Source of the DNA: Moringa oleifera
Lineage: Eukaryota; Streptophyta; Magnoliopsida; Brassicales; Moringaceae
Reading direction: 5' to 3'
Length of the DNA: 64,000 bases
Assembly: GCA_021397835.1 (NCBI GenBank)
Contig: JAJFZO010000799.1
Location: forward strand, 186,001-250,000
Shown: piece after piece, positions 35,483 through 47,300 of the stretch
Layout of the letters: the number at the start of each line of letters is the position of its first letter
How positions within the stretch are numbered: the stretch's first letter is position 1
The notes under the pieces: generated by a model
What the model was told of the DNA's origin: nothing
What the model saw: the letters and a program-made list of their open reading frames with translations, nothing else
Databases searched by the model: none
Translations under genes and position numbers: made by a program

Positions 35483-36160
35483 GCAATAGAGGATGGAATA
35501 AACTCGAAAGTCTTTACATGACTAAAAATTTAACTAATAGAATCTACGTCAAGACAAGATTTTTTTTGTTACAAGATGGATAAAGATAAATGCCTTGATG
35601 ATAACTTAGATGAATTCTTCAAGATTATAATCGATCTTAAAAATGTGATGTATCTTAAAAATGTGAGACGGAAGTTCAGTGACAAAGATGAAGCAGTTAT
35701 CTTGCTCGATTCAATACTACTAGCCTTCCACCAGTTAAGGGATATAATCAGGTACAGCAAAAGACTTTATCCATCGAGGGTTAGAGCTTGTAATCAGGTC
35801 TAAAGATTAAGAAATGAAGAGGAACAACAATGTCTGGATCTTCATTAAAGGAAGCTTTATGTGCCAAAGGAACAATTAAAAAAAAGAAGGCAATCTTTAT
35901 GTGCCAAAGGAACAACTAAAAAAAAAAAAGGCAATCTTCCAGCAAGATTTTTACCAAATACTAGTCCAAAAGCCCTACAGGGTCTCAATCAAAAGGGCTT
36001 GTGAAGAATTTTTTTTTTTTTTGGAAACCTGGCCATATTAAGAGGCTTTGTAGAGATTTTAATAGAAAGCAAGATGAGTAACCCGCTAAGGAGGCAGATG
36101 CAGTTGTAGCTACACATTCTCTCAAAAAAGAAGGTGATGTGCTAGCAGTGATAGAATCCA
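35483..36160 (+). pseudogene. copia A2 gag (5'-truncated)
   Basis: Starts inside gag at the 'KLESLYMTKNLTNRIYVK' segment, directly against antisense family B sequence. The frame 35576-35803 continues 'DDNLDEFFKIIIDLKNV' with a short internal duplication of 'MYLKNV', then 'SDKDEAVILLDS'. The CCHC knuckle near 36005-36050 has lost its cysteines beside a T-run ('KPGHIKRLCRDF' remains). About 35,850-35,940 holds two copies of a 'tctttatgtgccaaaggaac' phrase, a small tandem duplication. Confidence 0.82.
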
Positions 36161-36169
36161 AAGTCTTAA

Positions 36170-37130
36170 ATGAATAGATTCTTAACTCAGCTGGCACCTA
36201 TCACATGTATCCCAAGGCTGAATGGTTTCAAGACTATAAGAAGGTAAAAAGAGGATGGATTATCATAGGGAATGATTAATCCTATGAAGTTAAAGGCATT
36301 AGAACCATAACTTTTAATCTAAAGGATGGAACGATTAAGATCTTAATGGAAGTGAGGCATGTGCCTTAACTAAGAAGGAACTTGATTTCCTTGGGCACTT
36401 TGGATGGTGAAGGATACTCCTTCAAAACTGAGAGAGGTACTTTTAAAGTCTTGAAAGGTTGCTTGGTGATCCTAAAAGGAATTAAAGAGAATGGCCTATA
36501 CATTCTTAAAGGTAAGGTCATGACAGGAGAAGTAGTAGTGGTTGTTGAAGAAGAACTTGGTGTTGCTCAACTGTGGCATAGAAGGTTTGGGCATTGTAGT
36601 GAGAAAGGGCTTCAAATCTTCAGTAATTAAGGACTACTACGCTAGAATAAAGTTTCACATCTTAAGTTTTATAAACAGTGTGTGTTTACCAAGCAACACA
36701 AGTTAAAGTAGTTTTGGGGAGCATAACTCAACTGAAATTATGGATTATGTGCAGTCGGATTTATAAGGCCTAGAGGCAACTCCAACCCATGATGGATGCA
36801 GGTACTTCCTCTCTATTGCTAATGACTTTTCAAGAATGATATGGCTGTATAGGTTAAAAAGAAAAGATGAATGCTCTAAAAGGTTTAAAGAATGAAATAT
36901 ATTGATGGAGAACCAAATTGGAAAAAAGCCTAAAGCCATGAGAACTAGTAATGGTTTGCAGTTTTGCAGCTCATCTTTTGATACTTATTGCAGGAAGCAA
37001 GGGATTTTGAGGTATAAGATAGTAAGGAAACTCCATAACAGAATAGAGTTACTCAAAGGATGAATAAAACCATCATGGAAAGGTGAGGCATATACTATTC
37101 ACCTCTGGCCTTGGCAAGGCTTTTTGGGGG
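36170..37130 (+). pseudogene. copia A2 protease/GAG-pre-integrase and integrase
   Basis: 'LNSAGTYHMYPKAEWFQDY' near 36178 is the protease/GAG-pre-integrase join. 36382-36630 is an open block with 'MISLGTLDGEGYSF', 'LKGIKENGLYILKGKV' and 'LWHRRFGHCSEKGLQ', including the HHCC histidines. Integrase follows in broken frames to about 37130. The second catalytic Asp is replaced ('RTSNGLQFC') and the Glu-containing 'ERxNRT' is lost. Confidence 0.83.
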
Positions 37131-37499
37131 AAACTAACCATCACAGAATTAGCTATAAGATTTACATAAAAAAGAGAGATGAGCCTATAAGAGTTTAATT
37201 AGCAAATATGTCACATTCCAAGAGACTTCTCTGCCATATGCTCAATAAAGAGGTCCTGCCCTTGGTAATGAGAATCTAAAAGGATTGAATGAATTCAGGG
37301 GAGTCATTAAGGTTAAGATAGAATCAAAAAGATCTTAAGCCTCTACTAGACAAGCTTCTGAATCATCTAGTTCAAGCATAAAGAGAGCAGCAGTGAACTA
37401 ACGTTGTAAATGATAATCAATAAAAACTGCAGTGTGAAGATGACCATGAACAATTACTCAATACAGTTCGCTAGAGATAGGGACAAGAGAATCACTCAG

Positions 37500-38133
37500 C
37501 CATCAAGAAAATATTAATGAGGAGTTTGATATGAAGGACCTAACACAAGCCAAAAGAATCTTGAGGATGGAAATTGAGAGAGATAAAACTGAGAGAAGGC
37601 TGAAGCTCTTTCAAGAAAACTATCTACAAAAGTGACTGAAAAATTCTCTATACATTAAGCAAAACTTGTCACCATACCCTAGGGAAAGCACTTCAAAGTG
37701 TCTACCTATAGCTGCCCAAATTTAAAAGAAAAAAAAAGGGAAATGAGTAGTACATCCTACTCAAATACAGTAGGATCACTCATGTATGCTTAATTTGCAA
37801 GAGGCTTGATTTATCCTACGTAATTAGCCTTCTTAGCAAGTATATGGCCAATCTAGGTAGGAACACTGATAAGCAATGAAGTGGTTGCTAAGATATATCA
37901 ATGGAACCAAGGGTTATGGATTGATATATGCCAAGGAGGGACTCATTCAGCAAGGACTTGTTGGATATGTTGATGCTGATTTCATTGATCATAGAGAGAA
38001 AATGAGGTCACTCTGAACCTTCATTTTCATGCTTGATAAGTGCTACACTAGTTAGAAGGTACAACTTCAACAAATAGTAGCTCTTTCCACTATAAAGGTT
38101 AAGTATATAGCCATGTGAGAAAGGTTCAAAGTG
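37500..38133 (+). pseudogene. copia A2 RT end and RNase H
   Basis: After the deletion junction at about 37500 the sequence resumes at the 'KILxEEFDMKDL' part of RT. It continues through the equivalent of 'SYSNTVGSLMYA' near 37760 and the start of RNase H ('AKEGLIQQGLVGYVDADF'-like near 37940), all with stops. It breaks off at about 38133 inside RNase H, where the tandem array begins. Confidence 0.8.
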
Positions 38134-40832
38134 TATAGGGAAATGATTCACGGCATGCTCTCTCTTACTTCCTCTCTAAAGTCATAAGAAGATTGGAGAA
38201 AATGAAGGCCACTGAATCAAAGTGTTTAGTACTTCTAATAGGATCCATTACGTCCTCCCTTAACTCTTGAACATATTCCAAAAGTGCACTTAAAATTTGA
38301 CCATTAGGAAGTAACTATAAAGGGAAAGGGATTTACGATGTGACCTCTCTTGCTTCCTCTTTAATCATGAGAAGATTTTAAAAGATGAAGGCCATCAGAT
38401 TAAAGTGTTTAGTACTTCATCAAGAATTTCAAAATTTCATCACTAAGATGCATTAGAAGGCGACTTGTTTTAATGGTGATCGTGAGTGAGTAATTTGGGG
38501 TTATGTCAGTGAAAGCAGAATCTATTGCTTAAGGAATTACTCTTTCACTCATGGTTCTTCGCTTTGGAACACATGCAAGATAAGCACACTTAAAATTTGA
38601 CCATTGAGATGTGACTTTAAAGGGAAACGGATTCAGGATGTGCTTCTTCTTGCTTTCTTTTTTTAGCTATGAAAAGATTATAAAAAATGCAGGCCATTGG
38701 ATCACAATGTTTAGCACTTCTCAAAGAATCCATTGCTTCCTACTCTAATTATAGAACATATTCTAGAAGCAAACATAAGATTTGACTATTGGGACTTAGC
38801 CACAAATGGATAAGGATTCACAATGTGCTATCTCTGGCTGTGAGCAGATTATAGAAAATAAAAGCCATTGGATCAAAATGTTTAGCACTTCTCAAAGAAT
38901 CTATTGCTTCCTTCTTTAACTCTAGAACACATTCTAAAAATGCACTTAAACTTTAATTGGTAGGACTTAGCTACAAAGAAGAAAGGATTCATTGTGTGTT
39001 CTCTCTTTCTCCCTCTTTTTGGTCATAAGAAGATTGTAAAAAATGAAGGTCATTGGGTCAAAGATATTAGCACTTCGCTGAAAAAGTCAAGCTCCATCAC
39101 TAAGATGCACTAAAAAGCATGTTGTTTCAATAGGGATGATGAGTAAGTAATTGGTGGTCCTTTTAGTTAAAGTAGAATCTGTTGCTAGATGAATTCCTCC
39201 CTTCCCTCATGGGGCACCTCATTCTAAAAAATATTTTAGATAGATGCATATAAACTTTGATCTTTGGGATGCAGCTCTAAAAGGAAATGAATTCACCATA
39301 ATATCTCTCTTGTTCCCTCTTTCTAGTTGTGAGAAGATTATAGAAAATGAAGGCCTTTAAATCAAAATGTTTAGCACTTCTCATAGAATCCGTTGCTTCT
39401 TCCATTGACTTTAGAGACACATTTCACAAGCACATTTAAAATTTGACCATTAAAACTTAACTATAAAGAAAAAAAGATTCGTGATGTGCTATTTCTTGAT
39501 TTATTCTCTAGTAGGAAGAAGAATTTCGAAAATGAAAGCCAATGGATCAAAATGTTTAAAACTTCATTAGGAATTTTAAGATTCCATCATAAAGATGCAC
39601 AAAAGGCACCCTATTTCAGTAGTTATGATGAGTGAATAATTGGGGTTCTATTAGTGAAAAAAGAATCTATTACTTAAGAAATTCCTCATTGCACTCATGG
39701 CCCCTTATTCTAGAACACATTCCAGATAAACAAACTTAAAATTTGACCATAGCAATACAGCTCTAAAGGAAAAAGGATTCACGATGTGCTACCTCTTGCT
39801 CATTCTCTCTGTCTATGAAAAATTGCAGAAAATGAAGGTCATTGGATGAAAGTTATTAGCACTTCTCCTAGAATTTCAAGATTTCATCACTAAGATGTAC
39901 TGCAAGGCAGTTTGTTTTAGTAGTGATGTTGAGTGAGCAATTAAGGATTCTATTAGTGAAAGTATAATTCGTTGGTTAAGGAATTCCTCCACTGACTCAT
40001 AACCCCTTATTCTATAACATAAAACATATTGTAGATAAGTGTACTCAAAATTTGACCATTGGGATGCGACTCTAAAGGGAAATAGATTCAAAGCATGTTT
40101 TCTCTTGCTCTCTCTCTCTAGTCGTGAGAAGACTTGAAAATGAAAGCCACTAGATCAAATTTTTTTACTTTTTTCTGAAAATGTGAAGATTCCATCTCCA
40201 AGATGCACTGAACAACACTTTGTTTTAGTTGATAGTGAGTGACTAACTAGGGCTTTTATTAGTCAAAGTAGAATCCATTGCTTGAGGAATTCCTTGCTTG
40301 ACTCATGGCCCCTCACTCTAAAACACATTCTAGATAAGTACACTTAAAATTTGATCATTAGGATGCAACTCTAAAGCGAAACAGATTCATGGCATGCTCT
40401 CTCATGCTTCCTCTCTCTAACCGTGAGTAAATTATAAAAAATGAAGGCCATTGGATTAATGTTTTTAGCAGCTCTAGGGGAAATTCTAGATTACATCACC
40501 CAGATGCACTATAAAGCACATTGTTTTGGTGGTGATGGTTAGTGAATAATTTAGGGTTCTATTAATGAAAGTAGAATTTATTGCTTGAGGAATTCCTCCC
40601 CTCACCATGGCCCCTCAGTGCAGAAAGAATTCGAGATAAGCACACTTAAATTTAATTGTTTGGATGTGGTACTAAAGGAAACAGATTCACAGCATGCTCC
40701 TTGCTTCCCCTCTTTAGCCGCAAGAAGATTGTCCACAATGAAGCCATTAGATCAAAGTGTTTAGCACTACTTAAAGAATTCATTGCTTCCTCCCTTAACT
40801 CTAAAACACATTTTAAAAATGCACTTAAAATT
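38134..40832. repeat. Tandem array of 11 units in two length classes (about 180 and 300 bp)
   Basis: A conserved 'ggattcacgatgtgctctctc'-like anchor, in variants, recurs near 38146, 38328, 38629, 38814, 38984, 39290, 39474, 39774, 40086, 40384 and 40684. The spacings are 182, 301, 185, 170, 306, 184, 300, 312, 298 and 300 bp. Long units equal short units plus a block of about 120 bp containing 'tttcatcactaagatgcac' and a 'tgagtgaataatt' phrase. Units also share 'atgaaggccattggatcaaa' and 'gcacttaaaatttgacca'. Both array ends are cut by family A copies in opposite orientation. No coding capacity is seen. Confidence 0.9.
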
Positions 40833-40843
40833 CATGGCTAATA

Positions 40844-41110
40844 ACAAGCCATGTGGATCCTTTATTAAACAGCGTGGAGACCTATAATTTGTTCTATGTC
40901 TAAGTCTACAAATGGTCTTTAACAACATGAAAAAAAACTAAAAGGAAGTAGAGGTAGGATATTTTGGCTTCTAGATTGTAGCACTTACTACTTGAAGGAT
41001 CAATTCCAATAAAATCCTTCCTACACCAGCGAGCAGCCAGGTGTAAATCAAAGTCAATCCTTTTTTTTTTTCTCTCAATCAATGCCAATGCTTAAAATCT
41101 TTAAGCACTT
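40844..41110 (-). repeat. copia family A 3' tail, LTR-like
   Basis: Homologous on the minus strand to 28190-28453. Both end at a shared point ('cttgttattagcc' here, 'cttattttttagc' there), which fixes the 3' limit common to A1 and A3. Confidence 0.55.
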
Positions 41111-42500
41111 GAGTAATTTTGAAAGAGGGACACATTTTATGGTTTTATTGATCCCATCTACTAGGTTGTCCTCAGTTAAGATTTTTTTGAGCTTTATGCA
41201 ATCTTGATCCACTTTTTCTCGATGAGGTAAAACTTAACATCAAGATGCCTAGTTTGTTCATGATATACTATGTCAATACATAGGTGAATGGCTGATTGGC
41301 TGCCTGAAAACTTCATCAAACCAACTATGCAGCTTCAACTCCTTGAATAGTCCAAGCAACCATATACTTTCTTTGAAAGAGCTACCATCAGTTGAGTTGT
41401 GCCTTCTGACTAATGTAGTACCCATCAATTATGAAAATATAGGTTAAGAGTAACCTTCTTTTATCTCTATCTTCAGCAAAATCAGCATTAACATATCGAG
41501 CAAGTCCTTGCTGGATGAGATCTTATTTGGCAAATATTAATCCATAACCCTTGGTTCCATTGACATATCATAGCATTTACTTCATTACTTGCTAGTGTTT
41601 CTTACATGAATTGGCCATATACTTGCTAAGAAGGCTGATTACATATGATAAATGAGGCCTACTGCAGACTTTAGCATACAAGAGTGACCTTACTACATTT
41701 GAGTAGGATATATTGCTCATTTCCCTATCTTTTTCTTCTGAATCTAGGCAGTTATAGGCAGGAAACTTGAAATGTGTTCCTGTAGGTGCAGTGATTAGCT
41801 TGGCTTGGTGTATAGAAAATTTTTCAACCACTTTTTGTAGATAGATTGCTTAGGATAGCTTGGGCCACCTCTTAGTTCTATCTCTCTGAATTTTCATCCC
41901 CAAGATTCTTTTGGTCAGCTTTAGGTCCATTATATCAAATTCCTTACTTAGTATTTTCTTTATGGTGTAAATTTGGTATTGGCTACTATTAATTATAAGC
42001 ATATCATCAACATAAAGAAACAACAAGATAGCATGATTGTAGTCAGCATTCTTGTGATATAAGCATGCATCATATGAGCTTCTCTTGAAGCCTTGACTCA
42101 AATTGAAATTATCAAACCATCTATAGCACTGCCTAAGAGATTGCTTCAAGCACATAAATATTTTTTTAAAAGGAAAACTTGGCTCTCGGCCTTTTGCCTC
42201 AACACCTTTAAGTTACTTCATGTAAATTGTTTCTAGCAATTCTCCATGTAGGGATACAATTTTGACATCCATATGCTCCAATTCTTAATCCTCCAAGGCT
42301 GCTTTAGTAAGTATCACCCTTAAGCTTTTGTACTTGACCATAGGAGAGAAGATCTTAGTATAATCAACTCCTTTAATCTAAGTGAAGCCCTTGGCCACTA
42401 ACCTAGCTTTGAACCTCTTTAGCTTCTTTGATCTTGTAAATCCACTTGCAGACCACCACCCTTTGCTTCTTAGGCTTTTGTACAAACTCCCAGGTCTTAT
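41110..42500 (-). pseudogene. copia A3 reverse transcriptase and RNase H
   Basis: RT starts near 42480. The frame 41850-42155 carries 'FKRSSYDACLYHK' and an intact YVDD box in 'LFLYVDDMLIINS', followed by 'KKILSKEFDIMDLKLTKRIL'. 41592-41831 continues 'SYSNVVRSLLYAKVCSRPHL' and 'SLLSKYMANS'. RNase H to about 41110 is degraded by frameshifts. This is the best-preserved RT of the family in the window. Confidence 0.86.
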
Positions 42501-42699
42501 CTATTTCTAAATTAGCCATCTCTTTTTTTATAGCATGACACAAATGGATAGCATTTCATCTAGACATAGCATCTCTGAAGTTTCTAGGTTCCTAATCGTG
42601 TTGCATCTGTTCAACTATGTTAAGGTCATTAGTAATAAGTTCTCTCTCAACCAAGCTAATGTTAGGCTTCTCACCCAATAATCTCCTTGGTGGCTGAAT

Positions 42700-43270
42700 G
42701 ATTCTCCTATCCCTATCTCAGGCCAATTAATATGATGCAGTTGATCATGGTCATCCTTAAATTGCAGCTCTTGTTAATCATCATTTACAGGGGTAATTTA
42801 CTGTTGCTCTCTTTGTGGACTTAGACCAATTGATTTTGAGGCTTGTCTAGTAGAGGCTTGAAATCTTCTTGATTCTATCTTAATCTCAATGACTTCCCTG
42901 GATTCCTTTAATCATGTTGGATTCTCATTGTTAGCAACAACACCTCCTTGTTGAGCACATAGTAAAGAAATCTTGTGGAAGGTGACATCTCTGCTAATAC
43001 TAATTAAAGTCTTATAGACTCCTCGGTTCTTTATACAAAAAACCCTTGCCAAGGCCAAAGGTGAATAGCATACACCTCACCTGTTCCATGATGGTTCTAT
43101 TCAGCCTTTCAGTAACTCCATTTTGTTTTAAAGACTTCCTCACTATCCTATACCTCAAAAACCCATGCTCATTGCAATAAGCATTAAAAGATAAGCTGCA
43201 AAACTCTAATTCATTATCAGTTTTCAAAACTTTAAGCTTTTTTCCAGTTTGGTTCTCCATCAACACTTTC
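42700..43270 (-). pseudogene. copia A3 integrase
   Basis: The frame 43012-43266 reads 'MLMENQTGKKLKVLKTDNEL' with the second catalytic Asp, and 'NGVTERLNRTIMEQ' with the catalytic Glu intact, unlike A1 and A2. The part with the first Asp is deleted: the sequence jumps from the GAG-pre-integrase region near 43330 to the 'RLYGYICSK' segment. The remainder to 42700 is in broken frames. Confidence 0.82.
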
Positions 43271-43319
43271 CATTCTTCAAACCTTTCAAATCATTTATCT
43301 TTTATTTTGAACATATGTA

Positions 43320-44081
43320 GCCATATAAAGATCTTGATGGTTCCATCTTTTAACTTAAAAGCTATAGTTTCAATGCCTTTAACTTCATAGGATTGATCAT
43401 TCCCCATGATAACCCATCCTCCATTTACCTCCTTATAGTCTTGAAACCACTCATCCTTGGGACACATGTGATAGGTGCAAGCTGAGTCAAGAATCTATTC
43501 ATTTGAGACTATGGATTTTGTCACTACTAGCACATCATTTTCTTTTTTGATAGAATTTGCAGGTACAATTGCATCTGCCACTGTGGTGGGTTTCTTACCT
43601 TGCTTTTTCTTAAACTCTCTATAAAAACTTTTAATATGGCCAGATTTCCCACAAAAGAAACACTTTCTTATAAGCCCTTTGGATTAAGACTTTGCAGGTC
43701 TTTGAAATTGTTTTTTTTTTAGTAACGTTGCTAAAAGTTTGCTTTTTTTTTTTTAGTTCTTCCTCTGGCACATAAAGCTTTATTTGATGAAGATCTAAAC
43801 CTTCTTATTCCTTTTTATTTCTTGATCCTTAGATTTAATTATAGGCTCTACCTCCTCCATTGATAAAAGTCTCTTTGTTGTACCTAGTTGAAGGCTAGTG
43901 GTAATAAGTTGAGCAAGATGACTGCTTGATCTTCATCATTAATCTTCTTATTCACATCTTCAAGATCGATTACAATCTTGAAGAATTCATCCAAGTTCTC
44001 ATCAATGCATTTATTTTCATCCATCATGTGACCAAAGAATCTTGTCTTGAGGTGGATTCTGTTGGTTAAAAATTTAGTCAT
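43320..44081 (-). pseudogene. copia A3 gag, zinc knuckle and GAG-pre-integrase region
   Basis: The frame 43884-44081 reads 'MTKFLTNRIHLKTRFFG', 'DENLDEFFKIVIDLEDV' and 'NDEDQAVILLNLLPLAF', the UBN2-type gag core. The N-terminal gag part is missing, as in A2. The knuckle near 43640-43665 is 'CFFCGKSGHIKSFY', with the last Cys changed to Tyr. Near 43470-43500 the protease/GAG-pre-integrase join is visible ('SACTYHMCPKDEW'). Confidence 0.83.
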
Positions 44082-44099
44082 GTAAAAACTTTTGAGTTA

Positions 44100-44800
44100 A
44101 TTCTATATTGTAGTGTAGTGGGCTCAATGATGTATGCCATGATGTGCAATTGGCCTCATGTTTGCTACACAATCATCTTGCTTAGTAGATACATAGCTAA
44201 TTCTAGGAAAGAGCACTAATAGACCATAACGTGGCTTCTATGATACCTAAATGGGACCAAGAATCAAGGATTGACATATGAAAAAAAAATCTTATACAGT
44301 AAAGGTTGATAGGCTATGTAGATTCTAATTTTACTGGTGATAGGAACAAAAAAAGATCATTGTTAGCATATGTGTTCATTTATGAAGTAACTTATGCAAG
44401 TTGGAAGGATCAACTTCAACCAATTATAGCCTTGTCCAGCAAAGAAGCAAAATATGTAGTAATGACTAAGGATTGTAAAGAAAGAATCTGGTTGCTTGGA
44501 TTGCTAAAGGAATTAAGATTGTATAACTCAAATATGATCTACATTTTAGATAGCCAGTCAGCAATATACTTGTGCAAAAATCTAATTCACCATGATTACA
44601 CTAGACACCTTGATGTTACGTACCATTTCATAAGGGAGAAAGTAGAGGATGGTTACCTCAAACTGAAAAATATTAGAATTAAAGATAACCATTTAGGCAT
44701 GGCCACATTCCTTTTGAAAAGTTACAAAGATGCAAGGGGTTGTTTAGGATAAATATAAGATGATAATTTGGTTTTGTGATGTAGTAAAGTCTACATCAGT
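44100..44800 (+). pseudogene. copia B3 RT end and RNase H
   Basis: Plus strand. An RT tail ('RYIANSRKEH', about 44190) runs into RNase H. The frame 44306-44752 is the longest RNase H stretch in the window (148 codons) and keeps the catalytic acids: Asp in 'MIGYVDSNFTGDRNKKRS', Glu in 'LSSKEAKYV', Asp in 'LDSQSAIYLCKN'. It ends 'IRIKDNHLGMATF'. The first part to 44300 has stops. It begins exactly where the antisense gag of A3 ends, and is the inverted equivalent of B2. Confidence 0.87.
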
Positions 44801-46600
44801 ACCACTTTTGCTAAATGAAAAGGAGCAAAAGGAAGTTTTATGGAGTAAAAGAACAAGGCCTGGTAGGAAGAAACGGTAAAATGAAAAAAAAAATTAAGAA
44901 GAGTTAGTTGTTGGGCAGAGTTGTCACAAAGAACAGTGTCTTTGAGAGTAACATAGTTGATGTGGCATAATGCTATTAATGTACTACAACACGAATGGGC
45001 AACCTTACTAATAAAGCAAAAAAAATAGTCATTAGTTATGAATGAAGCGATTGATGTGGTAAGGGAAACTAGGTGACAAGGCGTCAGTGGGTAACACTAA
45101 TGAAATGGCAATGTGGAGCTGTGCTCACTCACTCAATGATTAATTGATATGGCATGACGTCAATGGGCAACACTATTGACATGGTAGAACATAGTTTTGC
45201 ATGGTGCAATATTAGTGGACGATGCTACCTTATCAGTACGAAACATAATAATAGGTAACATGGCATGGAATGTTGATTTGGCAAACAAATGAGTAGAGGT
45301 AGATCTGCATAATTAGTAGAAACATCATATGTTGCAGTGAGCTTGCTGATGTAACAGTTTACCTGATGGTAACACACTTTGCAAATTAGTTCAAGCTAAA
45401 TTTTTTGGCTAACAGGTCAAAAATCTTACAGAGAAGATTAAAATGCATGGAAAGGTTGAAACTTCTTTCTAAAAGTACAAATTGAGCCTAGGTTCAGGAA
45501 AATTGGGCAATACAATGCATGAAGGTTATTAGACAAACCTATTCTTAGGTTGCTTAAATAAGAACAAACAAAATTAAAGATATTGTCGCATTTAAATAAG
45601 GCTGAAGAGTGAAGAAATCAAGTAAGAATCAACCGGCACACTCCAATATAGTCTCGAAGGACCTCTCGAAGTGAAGCTCATATTATTGAAGATGCTACCT
45701 AGGTGCACGACATTTCTTTTATCCGCCCGCCATTTATTGATAACCTAGACCAAAAAAATTCTATAAATAGTCGCTAAAGCCGACAACTGGTGGGACAAAT
45801 TTACGCTCATTCATGAATTTGCACACATTCACACTTAGAAGAAAAAGCTCTCTCTTGCACCTATAAACTATTTGATGGAATTATTTTTTTTTTTACAGTT
45901 TCTTTAGATTTAATAGAAGCTTTTGTCTCTGGTTAGAGGAGCTTCTAGTTAAGATTTTGTATTAAAGAAAGGAAAAAATCTACAAAAATAAGGGACTTCA
46001 TGAAGACTATATTCTTAAAATCACTGTAAATTATTCATTCTTTTGAATAAAATTTCGAGTTAAGATGTCAGTAAAAACTAATAAGTTATCTATTTTAATT
46101 TATTCAATGTTTATAGTTACATTGTGCTAGATGAAATACTTTCATAATAAAGTTCTTTTTTATAAAATATGTTTTCATAGAAAATACCACATATATAGTT
46201 TTAACTCTTATTTTGAAAAAAAATGGAGTGAGGAAATATAGATCACTCTTTTCTCCTTTAAAAAAAATATTTTGGTTTATGTACAAAATTTTGAGTACTT
46301 TAGTCAAAATACCTTAAAATTATTTTTCAAAATAAAAATAAAACGTGATACTAATTTTTGGATGTTTTAAGTGTGCTAATTCTTCTCAAACTATAATCAA
46401 CCCTAAACTTAAAATTTAATTTTTTAAAAAATAATTAACTTATTTTAAAATAACAACCAATTACACCTAACAAAATTTATGGTGACTCTTAGTTTTTTCA
46501 CTTGCTGTGATTTTTTCAATTGTGGTAGGGTTTAAAGTTTTAAGTTTTGAGTTTATGTTTTTGGCCAAATAAAATATTCATTAAGGTAATTGGTAAGGCT
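44801..46600 (+). other. Non-coding region with LTR-like promoter
   Basis: After the B3 pol end and a purine-rich stretch near 44830, no coding signal remains. At 44940-45400 a loose repeat of 'gatgtggca' and 'cagtgggcaacac' phrases occurs. A TATA box (TATAAATAG, 45762-45770) is followed about 80-140 bp later by CT-rich sequence, the layout of a plant LTR U3/R boundary. LTR ends could not be fixed. From about 46080 it is AT-rich without features. Confidence 0.35.
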
Positions 46601-47054
46601 TGATAAGCATCTGTGTATATTCCTTTCTATTAAATGTATCACTGATGTGGCAGTATCATTTCAACTACTTAAGGTTATTTGAAATGGCTACTCAACCTGA
46701 TATGGAACATATATGAGGTAATTAAAACCTTACAATCTTCACATCAATTATAACTCATAATTTCCCTTTTATGAATGATTTAATTGCTCCTAAAAATTAG
46801 TTGCATTCTCTGTAGGTTAATCATGGGAATGACATGACTGGCTTGTTTTCATTTTGGTGCTTGGATTCAATTACCCAATGGGTTACTAATGATAATGTGT
46901 TACATTAACCTAATTAACTCCTAATTATGCTATCTTTCAAGGAGCTGTAATGGCCAGAATAGAGTACTTTTTTGGTTAAGATTATGCTAAATCATGGCAA
47001 GACCCATGGTTATTGTGACATTCACTCATTTATGTGCAATAATTTATGCCGCTA

Positions 47055-47300
47055 GACTGGTTATCCCACACTCAAACCCTTAGAAGACCTCACTAGTGAT
47101 CCCTTTGGCTCTCTTTTTTTCTCTTTCTTTCTCTTTCTTTCGACACCCTGTACAATTGGCCTATTTATTCAAGTTCAGAGATTCAACTCTAGCTAATAAC
47201 CCTTTCTTTTTAAGGCTCCACAACCAAGTAGTTTAGAAAAGCACCAACTCTTCTAGGTAAGCTTGAACATTTCCTATCAAGATTGCACTTCTTCTAGATG
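47055..47300 (+). repeat. Dispersed LTR-type repeat, plus-strand copy
   Basis: Shares in order 'cacactcaaaccctta', 'gacctc', 'tgatcc', 'accctgtacaatt', 'aatagtttagataagc'-type and 'gcaccaactcttc' phrases with the inverse of 49700-49935. The first part is also found at 59565-59640. Gene content none. The three copies in different places and orientations mark a repeat family. Confidence 0.65.

Larger units (their letters stand above)
35483..38133 (+). mobile_element. Ty1/copia remnant A2
   Basis: Family A copy running gag (N-terminus missing), knuckle, protease/GAG-pre-integrase, integrase, then a large deletion, and the RT end plus RNase H. Compared with A3 the deletion removes the N-terminal two thirds of RT at about 37500. 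The 3' end runs into the tandem array at about 38134. It is the inverted partner of A3. Confidence 0.87.
40833..44090 (-). mobile_element. Ty1/copia remnant A3
   Basis: The most complete family A copy, on the minus strand: gag (truncated N-terminus) 43790-44081, knuckle at about 43640, protease/GAG-pre-integrase at about 43320-43500, integrase 42700-43270, RT 41850-42500, RNase H at about 41110-41850, and a non-coding tail to about 40833. It is the inverted counterpart of A2 across the array. Its 3' edge splits an array unit within 'gcacttaaaatt', so it was inserted into, or recombined with, the array. Confidence 0.88.

Noticed and set aside
44306..44752. Functional RNase H gene
   Set aside because: The frame is long and retains the acidic residues, but it is the tail of a copia polyprotein without RT or gag on the same strand.
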